This document shows positions 1-9,830 of a stretch of 64,000 nucleotides of DNA, piece by piece (positions within the stretch are counted from its first letter, which is position 1; every line of letters starts with the position of its first letter). Source of the stretch: UBA5951 sp012269555 (lineage in GTDB: Bacteria; Pseudomonadota; Alphaproteobacteria; Puniceispirillales; Puniceispirillaceae). The position numbers and the translations under genes were made by a program. The stretch is taken from the NCBI GenBank assembly GCA_038147755.1, contig JAYQTS010000002.1, forward strand, positions 62,001 to 126,000, given 5' to 3'. The notes under the pieces were generated by a model. The model made no database searches. It worked only from the letters and a program-made list of their open reading frames with translations, and was not told where the DNA came from.

Positions 1-1
1 A

Positions 2-1516
2 AACGTTGACTTTAAACCTGGTCTCTCAGCAGAAGAATTGAAACAAATCATCCATAATTATGATGGTCTTGCAATTCGCTCTGCTACGAAGGTTACAGCT
101 GAGTTGCTCGCGTTGGCCCGAAACTTAAAAGTTGTTGGAAGAGCAGGTATCGGAGTCGATAATGTGGATATTTCTGCTGCTACTGCGAGTGGTGTTTTGG
201 TTATGAATACACCTTTTGGAAATGCTATAACAACAGCTGAACATGCAATTGCAATGATGTTATCGCTTACTCGCCAAATTCCCCATGCACATATCTCAAC
301 TATTTCTAATAAGTGGGAGAAATCTAAATTTATGGGAACAGAAATAACAAGTAAGAAGCTTGGCATAATTGGATGTGGAAATATAGGTGCGATTGTAGCC
401 AACCGTGCCTTGGGCTTGAAGATGAGGGTTATTGGATATGACCCCTATCTCACAAATGAGCGCGCGAAAGAAATCGGAATTGAAAAAGTTGAATTAGATG
501 ATTTACTTATACAGGCAGACTTCATAACGCTTCATACACCCCTTACAGACTTAACCAAAAATATTATTTCAGCAGATGCTCTAAATAAAACAAAAAAAGG
601 AGTGCAAATTATAAATTGTGCTAGAGGAGGTCTTATAGATGAGCTTGCACTTTTTGCAGCGCTTGAAACAGGGCATGTAGCAGGAGCAGCTTTAGATGTA
701 TTTGAAAAAGAGCCTGCAAAAGAAAATATTTTATTTAAACATCCAAATGTAATTGTCACACCCCATTTGGGTGCTTCCACTATAGAAGCACAGGAAAAGG
801 TAGCATTGCAAATTGCTAATCAAATGGCTGAATATCTGCAGCATGGAGCTATAACAAATGCATTGAATATGGCTTCTGTAACGGCAGAAGAGGCCCCAAT
901 TCTGAAGCCTTATATGACACTTGGAAAGTTGTTAGGGGGATTTCTTGGCCAGGTTAATATGGATGGATTAGCTGCTGTACAAATTGAATTTGATGGAAAG
1001 TCTGCTAAAATAAATGAATCACCCGTAGTGTCTTCAATATTAGCAGGTTTGTTGTCTCCTAAACTAGATTCAGCAAACTTAGTAAATGCTGCTGCTATTG
1101 CTTCTTCCAAGGGCATTGCAGTATCTACTGTTAAACATGATAGAAGATGTGACTATGAGACTATGATTAGAGTATCTGCAAGCTACAAAGGTGGTAAGAG
1201 AAGTATAGTCGGAACATTAGTTGGTGGAAATAAACCTCGTATTATAGAGGTACAAGGGATTTCTGTTGAATCTGATTTTCCGTCTGATTTACTCTATGTC
1301 AGAAATTTTGATCGGCCAGGATTTATAGGTGCTATGGGAAGTCTTCTTGGTCAACTTGAAATTAATATAGCAACATTTCATCTGGGAAGAAAAAGTGGAA
1401 CAGAAGAAGCAATTGCATTAATCGAAGTCGACGGTCAAATAGACCAATCTGTTCTTGCCAAGGTTCGGGAATTACCTCAAGTAGTAAGAGCGGATTATTT
1501 GCAGTTTTCCTCATAG
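2..1516 (+). CDS. serA: D-3-phosphoglycerate dehydrogenase, 5' end cut by window edge
   Basis: This enzyme oxidises 3-phosphoglycerate to 3-phosphohydroxypyruvate, the first step of serine synthesis, in the cytoplasm. The reading frame is open from base 2 upstream of a TTG at 38, and those codons still match the family (NVDFKPGLSAEELK), so the real start lies left of the window. Counting from the codon at 38, the NAD-binding loop GIIGCGNIG is near residue 109. The catalytic Arg is in NCARGG (about 196), the Glu in FEKEP (about 225) and the His in TPHLGAS (about 243). An intervening domain and a C-terminal ACT-type regulatory domain (FDRPGFIGAMGSLLG, last 80 residues) make this the long form, which is commonly serine-regulated. 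A gap of about 100 bp separates it from hisZ. The assignment is secure. Confidence 0.96.
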   Translation, partial: NVDFKPGLSAEELKQIIHNYDGLAIRSATKVTAELLALARNLKVVGRAGIGVDNVDISAATASGVLVMNTPFGNAITTAEHAIAMMLSLTRQIPHAHISTISNKWEKSKFMGTEITSKKLGIIGCGNIGAIVANRALGLKMRVIGYDPYLTNERAKEIGIEKVELDDLLIQADFITLHTPLTDLTKNIISADALNKTKKGVQIINCARGGLIDELALFAALETGHVAGAALDVFEKEPAKENILFKHPNVIVTPHLGASTIEAQEKVALQIANQMAEYLQHGAITNALNMASVTAEEAPILKPYMTLGKLLGGFLGQVNMDGLAAVQIEFDGKSAKINESPVVSSILAGLLSPKLDSANLVNAAAIASSKGIAVSTVKHDRRCDYETMIRVSASYKGGKRSIVGTLVGGNKPRIIEVQGISVESDFPSDLLYVRNFDRPGFIGAMGSLLGQLEINIATFHLGRKSGTEEAIALIEVDGQIDQSVLAKVRELPQVVRADYLQFSS

Positions 1517-1618
1517 CATACACTTGCGCTTGAAAAGCATCTGCGCTAATTGTTTTGAGTTATTAGTTATTCCAACTTAGCGCTAGCAAAAAATATTGAT
1601 TAGGTTTTTTAAAATTAA

Positions 1619-2773
1619 ATGGCACAGGAAGATGAAAATTTTAATCAGGGTTTATTGCCTGCAGGCTTAGTTGACCTTCTTGAGCCTATTGCAAGTCAAA
1701 ATGATCAAGCAATAACAACTATGTTGAATTGTTTTGGCCAATTTGGTTATCAACGCGTAAAACCTCCCCTCGTAGAATTTGAATCAACATTGCTTGCAAA
1801 GGGTCCCGGTGCTTCGACTGCTGCGAAGTCCTTTCGTTTAATGGACCCGCTTACACAGGATATGATGGCCCTCCGTTCTGATATGACGGCTCAAATTGCA
1901 AGAATATCTGGCACCAGGCTTAAGCATGAACCTCGTCCTTTAAGGCTCACCTATGAGGGAGATGTCATGCGAGTAGTTCCGGATAGTTTAAACTCAGAGC
2001 GCCAACTCTATCAAGCAGGAGCTGAATTAATAGGATACAACGACGCAACTGCAACAGCAGAAATTTTAGTAATGGGGGTAAAGGCATTACTCTCTGTTGG
2101 ATTAAAATCAATAACAGTCGATTTAGGAGTGCCTTCTTTAGCAGAAAAACTATTGTGTAACCTTTCAGCAGACCAAAGCGTGTTGGCAAAAAAAAGTATT
2201 CTAGACAAGGATATCGACGCATTGCTCAAAATTGATGATAAGAATATAAATCTAATAGTGAAGGTTATGAATGCATCTGGTTCAGATGGGGAAGCACTTT
2301 TAAAACTGCTTCCAGAAATGTCAGAAGATGCGAGAAATATGATCGATGATATGCTGTTTGTTGCATGGCAGTTGAGAGACGCCTATCCAACGCTTCCTAT
2401 AACTTTCGATCCTCTTGAAATGCGTGGTTTTGATTATCACACAGGCGTCGGATTTTCCATTTTTGCAGAGGGCTTGCGTGGAGAGATTGCTAGGGGTGGA
2501 GCATACCTAACTGGTTTTGGAGAGCCCGCCACTGGACTATCTGTTTATATGGAGCGTGTATTTCGAGGGCTACCAGAGTTTATGCCTAAGCAACACATAT
2601 ATATTCCTACTGATATTTCTAAGCAGACAATGCTCAAATATATAGATAGAGGAAGATGCGTGATAGCTGGCAGATATAAATCAGATGATAAACTTGCATT
2701 GGAAGAAGCAAAGCAACTTAAATGCACCTTTATTTTACTAAATTCTATTTCTCCTCCAGAAAAAATTGAATAA
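1619..2773 (+). CDS. hisZ: ATP phosphoribosyltransferase regulatory subunit HisZ
   Basis: HisZ is a histidyl-tRNA-synthetase-like protein that activates the short form of HisG in the first step of histidine synthesis. At 384 residues it matches the family. The class II synthetase fold is visible in the N-terminal third (PPLVEFESTL, the FRLMDP segment and ALRSDMTAQIAR, motif-2 like) and in the late motif GFDYHTGVGFSIFAEG. It lacks the C-terminal anticodon-binding domain of a true HisRS, which argues for HisZ. The ATG at 1619 is the first in frame, and no strong Shine-Dalgarno sequence is seen. It is followed after 12 bp by purA, an arrangement seen in other alphaproteobacteria. No hisG lies in the window. 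Confidence 0.9.
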   Translation: MAQEDENFNQGLLPAGLVDLLEPIASQNDQAITTMLNCFGQFGYQRVKPPLVEFESTLLAKGPGASTAAKSFRLMDPLTQDMMALRSDMTAQIARISGTRLKHEPRPLRLTYEGDVMRVVPDSLNSERQLYQAGAELIGYNDATATAEILVMGVKALLSVGLKSITVDLGVPSLAEKLLCNLSADQSVLAKKSILDKDIDALLKIDDKNINLIVKVMNASGSDGEALLKLLPEMSEDARNMIDDMLFVAWQLRDAYPTLPITFDPLEMRGFDYHTGVGFSIFAEGLRGEIARGGAYLTGFGEPATGLSVYMERVFRGLPEFMPKQHIYIPTDISKQTMLKYIDRGRCVIAGRYKSDDKLALEEAKQLKCTFILLNSISPPEKIE

Positions 2774-2785
2774 TAAGGTATTTCT

Positions 2786-4081
2786 ATGGCAAATGTAGCG
2801 GTGATTGGAACCCAGTGGGGAGATGAGGGCAAAGGTAAAATAGTAGATTGGTTATCTGAGCGAGCAGATATAGTTGTTCGTTTTCAAGGCGGACACAATG
2901 CAGGTCATACGCTCGTAATAGATGGAAAAGAATACAAACTGTCTATTTTGCCATCAGGTATTGTCCGCACGGGTAAATTATCAATTATAGGAAACGGCAC
3001 TGTTGTTGACCCCTTTCATCTTTTATCTGAGATAAAGTATTTACAAGACCAAGGTATTAATATTTCATCGAAAAATCTTCTATTGTCAGAAACCGCTACC
3101 CTAATTCTACCCATACATGCAAAAGTGGATAAAGCAAGAGAATTACTTCGTGGTTCAAGTAAAATTGGTACTACGGGCCGTGGGATCGGACCTGCGTATG
3201 AAGATAAAATAGCAAGACGTGCGTTGAGGATAGGAGATTTATCAGATAAGGGTATTCTAGAAGAAAAAATAGAGCTGATCGTCTCTTGGCATAATATTTT
3301 CCTAAAAGAAGTAGGAGAAGATGTAGTGTCTGTTCGTACGATTATAGAGCAGTTAATGCCAATTATCCCAGAAATACTCTCTTTTTCTGGTAGAAGTTGG
3401 GAAGCATTAGCACATGCGCATATAAATGGTAAACGAATTCTTTTTGAAGGTGCGCAAGGAGTAATGCTCGATATTGACCATGGAACATACCCTTTTGTAA
3501 CTTCATCCAACACTGTTGCCGCCCAAGCCGCTACGGGTAGCGGCACTGGTCCATCCAACATTCATTTTACCCTAGGGATTACAAAAGCATACACTACCAG
3601 AGTAGGGGAAGGACCATTTCCTACAGAAGAATTTTCAGAAGATGGACGGCGAATGGGAGAAAAAGGACGTGAATTTGGCACTGTTACAGGTCGCAAGCGT
3701 AGATGTGGGTGGTTTGATGCAGTTATGGTTCGTCAAGCAGTTATGATGGCCGGTATTACAGGGATAGCACTGACTAAGCTAGATGTCTTAGATGGATTTG
3801 AAACTTTGAAAATATGTATTGGTTATGAAGTAGATGGAAAAAGAATTGACTATTTTCCTACCAACATAAAAGCTCAAAAAGCTTGTAATCCAATTTATGA
3901 GGAAATGCCGGGATGGAGAGAAACAACCTTTGGAGCTCGTTCTTGGGCAGATTTGCCAGCAAATGCTATTAAATATATAAGGCGTTTGGAGGAGCTTATT
4001 CATATTCCCGTCGCGCTTCTATCTACAAGTCCTGAGCGCGAAGATACAATCCTTGTAAAAGATCCATTTGTGAATAGCTAG
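2786..4081 (+). CDS. purA: Adenylosuccinate synthetase
   Basis: PurA joins IMP and aspartate using GTP to make adenylosuccinate, the committed step to AMP. Its 431 residues match the family. The P-loop-like start GTQWGDEGKGKIVD, the HNAGHT segment, GTTGRGIGPAYEDK and the guanine-recognition element TKLD (about residue 331) are all present. The start at 2786 follows TAAGGT, a modest ribosome site. The gene probably shares a transcript with hisZ. Its last four bases overlap the end of the convergent rpoH gene, which leaves no room for an intergenic terminator. Confidence 0.97.
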   Translation: MANVAVIGTQWGDEGKGKIVDWLSERADIVVRFQGGHNAGHTLVIDGKEYKLSILPSGIVRTGKLSIIGNGTVVDPFHLLSEIKYLQDQGINISSKNLLLSETATLILPIHAKVDKARELLRGSSKIGTTGRGIGPAYEDKIARRALRIGDLSDKGILEEKIELIVSWHNIFLKEVGEDVVSVRTIIEQLMPIIPEILSFSGRSWEALAHAHINGKRILFEGAQGVMLDIDHGTYPFVTSSNTVAAQAATGSGTGPSNIHFTLGITKAYTTRVGEGPFPTEEFSEDGRRMGEKGREFGTVTGRKRRCGWFDAVMVRQAVMMAGITGIALTKLDVLDGFETLKICIGYEVDGKRIDYFPTNIKAQKACNPIYEEMPGWRETTFGARSWADLPANAIKYIRRLEELIHIPVALLSTSPEREDTILVKDPFVNS

Positions 4082-4986
4082 TTTTCACTGGAAGATAGAG
4101 GAAGTAGATTTAATTCAGCAGATTTTATTTTGACGGCCTCAGCTAATTTTTCAAAAGCTCTTACCTCGATTTGCCTAATACGCTCTCGGCTAACTTCAAA
4201 TTCTTCAGAGAGGTCCTCAAGAGTAAGTGGGGGTTCTGTTAACCTTCTCGCTTGTATTATTCGTTGCTCTCTCGGGTTCAGGCTTTCAATAGCGTCCCTC
4301 ATCACTGAATATTGAGCTTCGAATTCTTCCCTTTCAGCAAATGCTACTTCTTGATTTTCTCTATTATCTTCAATCCAATCTTGCCATTCACCACCGCCGT
4401 CAATGTCACTAGCCATAGGTGTGTTTAACGATTTATCTCCGCCTGACATACGTTGATTCATCGAAATAACCTCGCTTTCGTCAACGTCCAGAGTTTCGGC
4501 AATGTGAGTAACTTGGTCTGGCCTCAAATCACCTCCATCTATTGCATCTATCTTTCCTTTAAGCCGACGAAGGTTAAAAAAAAGTTTTTTTTGAGCAGCA
4601 GTTGTTCCTATCTTCACTAAAGACCAACTTCTTAAAATGTATTCCTGAATAGATGCTTTTATCCACCACATTGCATATGTAGCCAACCGGAAACCCCTTT
4701 CAGGATCGAATTTTTTTACCGCATGCATCATTCCAATATTACCTTCAGATATCAAATCAGATAACGGCAACCCATAACCTCGATAACCCATTGCAATTTT
4801 TGCAACAAGACGTAAATGACTTGTGACTAATTGATGAGCTGCTTCAACATCTTCACGTTCTGACCATGCTTTAGCAAGCATATACTCCTCATCTTTTTCC
4901 AAAATAGGGAAAGATCGAATACGTGCTAAATATTTCGATAGATTATCATCTGGCGTAAGCGCAGGAATAAGAGCATTCTTTGCCAT
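4078..4986 (-). CDS. rpoH: RNA polymerase sigma-32 factor RpoH
   Basis: This is the alternative sigma factor for heat-shock and envelope-stress promoters. At 302 residues it has a canonical region 2 (DLISEGNIGMMHAVKKFDPE, then FRLATYAMWWIKASIQEYIL) and the diagnostic RpoH box QKKLFFNLRRLK near residue 133. A region 4 helix-turn-helix follows (LTLEDLSEEFEVSRERIRQIE). The ATG at 4986 is preceded by AAGGAAAG, a fair ribosome site. The gene sits 67 bp downstream of rluD on the same strand, a pairing common in alphaproteobacteria. Its stop overlaps purA by 4 bp. The RpoH box excludes RpoD. Confidence 0.96.
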   Translation of the reverse strand: MAKNALIPALTPDDNLSKYLARIRSFPILEKDEEYMLAKAWSEREDVEAAHQLVTSHLRLVAKIAMGYRGYGLPLSDLISEGNIGMMHAVKKFDPERGFRLATYAMWWIKASIQEYILRSWSLVKIGTTAAQKKLFFNLRRLKGKIDAIDGGDLRPDQVTHIAETLDVDESEVISMNQRMSGGDKSLNTPMASDIDGGGEWQDWIEDNRENQEVAFAEREEFEAQYSVMRDAIESLNPREQRIIQARRLTEPPLTLEDLSEEFEVSRERIRQIEVRAFEKLAEAVKIKSAELNLLPLSSSEN

Positions 4987-5053
4987 GTACTTTCCTTAAA
5001 TTTTTTCTACTCCCTATGATATAATTATTAGTTTAATGTTTTTAAAGAGTTAT

Positions 5054-6060
5054 TTAGATTTTAGCATGACTCCGCTTCCAAATTGCTTTTTCCAAAACAG
5101 TTTGAAGATCCTGTAAATCTTTGGGCAATGGTGCAGTGAAGTCTATTTGTTTTTTGCTTATGGGGTGAATAAATCCAGTTCTGAAGCGTGGAGTGCTTGA
5201 CGTGAAAATGATCTTATCGCGAGAAGTGCCTGCTTACTTATTTTGTCAGGCATTTGAGAGAGGCGTTGTGGCCTGCCATACATGGCATCTCCTATTATTG
5301 AATGCCCAATTGACGTAAGATGTACTCTTATTTGATGGGTCCTGCCAGTTTCAAGTGTGCATTCAATATGGCATCCAAAGGGAGGGAATGATTTAGCAAC
5401 TTGATAATGCGTAATAGCGAAACGCCCATCTTCACGGATAGTCTGCTTTTTCCTGTCTTTTGAATGTCTGCCAAGTGGGGCCTCTATAGTTGCATTCATT
5501 TTAGACGGAATTCCCCAACAAAATGCTTCATATTTGCGGTTTATTTTGTGCGTTGCGAAAAGATTACTTAACCAAAGATGGGCTTCTTGAGATTTAGCAG
5601 CAACCATTACTCCAGATGTATCTTTATCTAACCTATGCACTATTCCGGGTCTGGCAACCCCTCCAATACCTGATAATTCGTTTCCACAATGATATAATAG
5701 GGCATTTACCAGCGTTCCATTTTCCGAGCCTGGTGCTGGATGGACTACCAGTCCCGCAGGCTTGTTAATAACGATCAAGTCAGTATCTTCATATAAAATG
5801 TCTAATGCTATATTTTCAGCTTTCGGTATATCGTTGATGACTGCTGGTATGGTTAATTGATAGGTAGCGGCAGGTTTGACGCTTGCAGAGGGATCGTTTA
5901 CAATTTTACCATTACAGGATAAATTTCCATCCTTGATAAGTATTTTAATTCGAGAGCGTGAAAAGTTTAATTCATTTAACGTGTCTGAAACATACTTATC
6001 TATTCGCCATTTCGCGTGGTTTTGTGAACTTATGAATGTAATACAATCGGGATCTGACAT
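5054..6060 (-). CDS. rluD: 23S rRNA pseudouridine synthase RluD, frameshifted near C-terminus
   Basis: RluD isomerises uridines to pseudouridine in helix 69 of 23S rRNA. An N-terminal S4 RNA-binding domain (about residues 15-75) precedes the catalytic domain with HRLDKDTSGVMV, the catalytic Asp being in this motif, and TGRTHQIRVHL. I place the start at 6060 (MSDPDC), because the open frame upstream runs into the divergent DUF6476 gene and encodes nothing S4-like. The continuous frame stops at 5158, after an atypical LFTP tail. One extra base near 5184 would join it to a second frame reading GFIHPIS...IDFTAPLP, which ends at 5054 and is the expected RluD C-terminus. I read this as one gene with a one-base deletion, a probable sequence error. 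Confidence 0.88.
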
Positions 6061-6064
6061 AGTA

Positions 6065-6418
6065 ATGAATAATATAACAGAAAGTGACGAAATAACACCT
6101 AATAAGAGAACTATAATATCAGTTTCATCTCTCAGGCTCATTAAATTAGCGTCAATTATAATGGGTATACTAATTATTTTAGGGGTCATCGCTTTAATTT
6201 TTGGAATACAGCAAAAATTATCAAAAAAAACCGAAAATATTGTTGAGCTATCTGTACCCCTGAAGCAGGGGCAAGTAATTCGTTCGGTTGATATAGATGC
6301 ATCAGGAGGTATATTATTATGGATAGGTACCCCAGAAGCTTCAGATCAAAAACAAACTATTTTGCATGTGGATAGATCAGGAGCCATAAAAACTCATTTC
6401 TACATAACAACTTTTTAG
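6065..6418 (+). CDS. DUF6476 family membrane protein
   Basis: This is a 117-residue protein with a hydrophilic N-terminus, one membrane segment (about residues 28-48, IIMGILIILGVIALIFGI) and a periplasmic C-terminal half rich in beta-type sequence. I recognise it as the alphaproteobacterial DUF6476 family, which is characteristically divergent from an RluA/RluD gene as here. Its function is unknown. The frame is open further upstream to 5876, but that part is antisense to rluD and I reject it. The ATG at 6065 fits the family length. No clear Shine-Dalgarno sequence precedes it, so it may be leaderless or weakly translated. Confidence 0.78.
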   Translation: MNNITESDEITPNKRTIISVSSLRLIKLASIIMGILIILGVIALIFGIQQKLSKKTENIVELSVPLKQGQVIRSVDIDASGGILLWIGTPEASDQKQTILHVDRSGAIKTHFYITTF

Positions 6419-6555
6419 TTTCTATTAATGAATTAAAGTAATTGAACGTGCTTCATGCGGTTCTCTTAAAACTTTCAAAATGATTGATAGCTGGCGCTAA
6501 AGAAAAAATTGGTATATCACATTTTCAAAACTCAGAATTATTGAAAGGAAAAACA

Positions 6556-8238
6556 ATGGTGAGCGCCCAATACGTCTATTCAATGCATCGTCTTGGCAAA
6601 ACTTATCCCGGCGGTAAGGAAGTGCTGAAGGATATAAGTCTTTCTTTTCTTCCGGGAGCTAAAATTGGAGTTCTTGGTCTAAATGGAGCTGGAAAATCTA
6701 CTTTGCTAAAAATAATGGCTGGCATAGAAAAAGAGTTTACTGGTGAGGCGCAGGCTGCTGAGGGATTGAATATAGGGTATTTAGCTCAGGAACCTGAATT
6801 AGATACAACATTAGATGTGGCAGGCAATGTTTTATCAGGTCTTGGTGAAGTAAAAAAACTAGTAGATAAATTTAATGAAGTGAGTTCTCGTTTTGGGGAA
6901 GAATTAACAGATGAGGAGATGAATAATCTCATAAATGAGCAAACAGAATTACAGGAAAAAATTGATGCAGCCGATGGATGGGATATAGAACGAAAAGCAC
7001 AAATAGCCATGGACGCATTACGTGTTCCAGGACCTGAAGCTGATGTTTCCAAACTATCGGGGGGTGAAAAAAGGCGCGTTGCTTTGTGCAAGTTATTACT
7101 AAGTTCGCCTGACATGCTTCTGTTAGATGAACCGACTAATCATTTAGATGCAGAGTCTGTGGCCTGGTTGCAACGTTTTTTGCATGATTTTCCTGGCACG
7201 GTTGTAACAATTACACATGATAGATACTTCTTAGATGAAGTTGCAGGCTGGATATTAGAATTAGATCGAGGGCAAGGAATACCATATGAAGGTAATTATT
7301 CGGGTTGGCTTGAACAAAAGCAAAAGCGACTTGAAGTAGAGGGGCGCAAAGATGATGCGCGAGTTAAATCGCTTTCACGTGAATTGGATTGGGTTCGCTC
7401 TGCACCTAAGGCAAGGCAGGCAAAGTCAAAAGCTAGATTGAATGCTTATGAAAGGTTGCTAGAAGAACAGCAAACAGTTCGTGAGGATATTGCAAAAATT
7501 GTTATTCCAGCAGGACCAAGATTGGGAGATGTAGTTATTGAGGCAAATAACATTAGCAAAGCTTTTGGGAGCAAGTTACTAATAGAAGATATGAATTTTA
7601 GACTACCACCAGGCGGTATTATTGGCGTAATCGGACCTAATGGTGCTGGTAAAACTACTTTATTTAGGATGCTAGTAGGAGATGAAGCTCCTGATAAGGG
7701 AAGTTTAAAACTAGGTGATACGGTGAAGCTCGGTTATGTTGACCAATCACGCGATTCTCTAAATGATTCCAAAACAGTATGGGAGGTAGTATCTGATGAA
7801 CTTGATGAACTTGAGTTAGGAAAAAGAACTATGCCGTCACGAGCTTATGTAAGTTTGTTTAACTTCAAAGGTTCAGACCAACAAAAGAAAGTTTCTCAAT
7901 TATCTGGCGGGGAACGCAATCGTGTGCATCTTGCGCGCATGCTAAAATCTGGTTCGAACGTTCTGCTATTAGATGAACCAACGAATGATTTGGATGTAGA
8001 TACATTACGTGCATTAGAAGAAGCCTTATTGGAGTTTGCTGGTTGTGCAGTTGTGGTAAGTCATGATCGCTGGTTTCTTGATAGAATTGCTACTCATATC
8101 CTTGCATTTGAAGGAAATTCGCATGTAGAATGGTTTGAGGGAAATTATGAGGCTTATGAAACTGATAAGAAAAGAAGGCTTGGCGCAGATGCTGCACAAC
8201 CGTCAAGAATAAAGTATAAACCTATTATAAGAAATTAA
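6556..8238 (+). CDS. ettA: Energy-dependent translational throttle protein EttA (ABC-F)
   Basis: EttA is a ribosome-binding ABC-F ATPase that gates entry into elongation according to the ATP/ADP ratio. Two nucleotide-binding domains are present: Walker A GLNGAGKST and GPNGAGKTT, signatures LSGGEKRRVAL and LSGGERNRVHL, and Walker B LLLDEPTNHLD and LLLDEPTNDLD. They are joined by the P-site linker segment (VRSAPKARQAKSKARLNAYE). It has no membrane domain, so it is not a transporter. I use the ATG at 6556 because AAGGA lies 6 bp ahead of it and the protein is then 560 residues, near the usual EttA length. The open frame begins 24 codons earlier at 6484. It converges with mlaC with only 2 bp between them. 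Confidence 0.93.
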   Translation: MVSAQYVYSMHRLGKTYPGGKEVLKDISLSFLPGAKIGVLGLNGAGKSTLLKIMAGIEKEFTGEAQAAEGLNIGYLAQEPELDTTLDVAGNVLSGLGEVKKLVDKFNEVSSRFGEELTDEEMNNLINEQTELQEKIDAADGWDIERKAQIAMDALRVPGPEADVSKLSGGEKRRVALCKLLLSSPDMLLLDEPTNHLDAESVAWLQRFLHDFPGTVVTITHDRYFLDEVAGWILELDRGQGIPYEGNYSGWLEQKQKRLEVEGRKDDARVKSLSRELDWVRSAPKARQAKSKARLNAYERLLEEQQTVREDIAKIVIPAGPRLGDVVIEANNISKAFGSKLLIEDMNFRLPPGGIIGVIGPNGAGKTTLFRMLVGDEAPDKGSLKLGDTVKLGYVDQSRDSLNDSKTVWEVVSDELDELELGKRTMPSRAYVSLFNFKGSDQQKKVSQLSGGERNRVHLARMLKSGSNVLLLDEPTNDLDVDTLRALEEALLEFAGCAVVVSHDRWFLDRIATHILAFEGNSHVEWFEGNYEAYETDKKRRLGADAAQPSRIKYKPIIRN

Positions 8239-8240
8239 CC

Positions 8241-8861
8241 CTATTTTCTTAGTTTTTCCTCAATAGCTGTAATTAAAGCAGAAAAAACGCCGCCATTCTT
8301 CCGGATGATGGCAACACTTTCTTCTTTTTGAGCTACTAACATTGATATGTTCTCAAATTCAACATCAATAATTTTAGGAACGTCGCTATCAGGAGTTGAA
8401 AAACGCCAATTCATGTTAATTTTACTTTTAGACTGGTTAGGAACGAGCAATTCTCCTGATACTATAACCATTTTATCACCTTTTTGGGTGGAGGAGGGGA
8501 GTTGGAATTCTACATTAGAGATGTCGCCAAGTTGCGAGGCTGTAACATCTGCAATTAACTCAGTAATCAATTCTGTATAGCGCTTTTTTTCATTTGATGT
8601 TGCAGTTCGCCAGTAAGGACCAGTAGATACTTTTGCTACGATATTCATATCAAAAAAAGTTTGAATCACTTGCAAAAATTCGGTCCGTTTTTCTTCTTCA
8701 GTATATTTTGTTTCCTGAATGTTTTGGATTTTCTCAATTAATTTTTGAACTATTGAAGAAGCATTTTCTGTTTTTGAAGCCAAAGAAGTGTTAGATGTAA
8801 GAGTAAAGCTGATAAAAAATGTGAAAAATAGAATAATGATTAATTTAAAGTAACGATCCAT
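8241..8861 (-). CDS. MlaC/Ttg2D-family periplasmic phospholipid-binding protein
   Basis: This 206-residue protein has a Sec signal peptide (about residues 1-28, hydrophobic core IIILFFTFFISFTLT) and the MlaC fold signature region (FFDMNIVAKVSTGPYWRTAT, then late VDVEFENISMLVAQKEE-like sequence). MlaC shuttles phospholipids across the periplasm between the MlaA complex in the outer membrane and MlaFEDB in the inner membrane. It follows mlaA by 1 bp on the same strand, so the two are co-transcribed and probably translationally coupled. No mlaF, mlaE or mlaD lies in the window. HpnM-type hopanoid proteins belong to the same family, but the adjacent mlaA favours a Mla role. Confidence 0.82.
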   Translation of the reverse strand: MDRYFKLIIILFFTFFISFTLTSNTSLASKTENASSIVQKLIEKIQNIQETKYTEEEKRTEFLQVIQTFFDMNIVAKVSTGPYWRTATSNEKKRYTELITELIADVTASQLGDISNVEFQLPSSTQKGDKMVIVSGELLVPNQSKSKINMNWRFSTPDSDVPKIIDVEFENISMLVAQKEESVAIIRKNGGVFSALITAIEEKLRK

Positions 8862-8862
8862 C

Positions 8863-9642
8863 TCATCCCTCCGTATCTAAATTGTCAAAAAGCGAGTCTG
8901 CCTCTGAAGGAGCATTATTATTATCATTATTATTATTATAAGATTGTATTTTTTTAAAACGATTTTGATAATAAGCTGAGCGAGCCCTTACATAAGAGTC
9001 TAGGCTATTATATTTCAGGTCATTCACTAATTCAAAATTTCTTGCTCTCCACGATATAGTTGTTAATGCTGGCTGAAATGAAATTGCTTGGTTAATTGTT
9101 TTATTCTCCGTAAAAGCGGAATATGGATTAATCACAAAATTGATTACCTCTGCAAAAGCATGTCTGCTGGTTTTGCCACCAGTTACAGGGACTACAACAT
9201 AAGGTCCTTCCGAAACCCCGTAAAAAGCTAATGTTTGTCCAAAATCTTGTTGATGAGGTGGCTCATCTTCTTTCAGAAGATTAACAAATCCTAAAGTGAG
9301 AGCATTAACAGTAAAATGCAGACTTGAGATTGTTGCATTTTCCCATTTTCTTTGAAGTGCAGAATTTATAGTGTTGTTGGGCAAACCTACCCAGTACACG
9401 TGATTATTTATAGCAGTTTTTGCATAACTAGGGATTACTTTATTATAACCAGCAGCAATTGGCTCTAAAACTACTGTATCTAATTTATCATTAAATACAA
9501 AAATTTTCCTATTGGTATTTTCAAATGGGTCTTTTCTATTCGAAATTAACTCTTCATCAACAGAACTACAGCTGGTTGATAAAAAGCAAGAAAAAGAGCG
9601 GTAGTTAAAAAAGCGGTTTAAAATCATATATTCATATTTCAT
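8863..9642 (-). CDS. mlaA: MlaA/VacJ outer-membrane lipid asymmetry lipoprotein
   Basis: MlaA removes mislocalised phospholipids from the outer leaflet of the outer membrane. The core is clear: DPFENTNRKIFVFNDKLD, then RDFGQTLA-like (QQDFGQTLAFYGVSEGPYVVVP), followed by a TRR-like C-terminal helix and an Asn-rich tail. The N-terminus is odd, because the open frame reads a poorly hydrophobic leader before FLSTSC. Removing one T near 9606 and adding one T near 9590 would give MILNRFLTTALFLAFLSTSC, a much better lipoprotein signal peptide. I infer two compensating indels there. It is the first gene of a two-gene operon with mlaC. Confidence 0.86.
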   Translation of the reverse strand: MKYEYMILNRFFNYRSFSCFLSTSCSSVDEELISNRKDPFENTNRKIFVFNDKLDTVVLEPIAAGYNKVIPSYAKTAINNHVYWVGLPNNTINSALQRKWENATISSLHFTVNALTLGFVNLLKEDEPPHQQDFGQTLAFYGVSEGPYVVVPVTGGKTSRHAFAEVINFVINPYSAFTENKTINQAISFQPALTTISWRARNFELVNDLKYNSLDSYVRARSAYYQNRFKKIQSYNNNNDNNNAPSEADSLFDNLDTEG

Positions 9643-9830
9643 AATTTCTTACATATATCGATACCATAAAAGCTTTGCTACAACCAATAGAGTTCTCAAA
9701 TTATCTATTTATGTTTAAGTTCCAAAACTCAAAAGAAAATATTTAACTAAATACTCAAATATGTTTGCACTTAGAAAATAGAAGCTTTATTTTTCAAAAT
9801 ACGGAAATAAAATAAAAAGAAATCAGGTAT

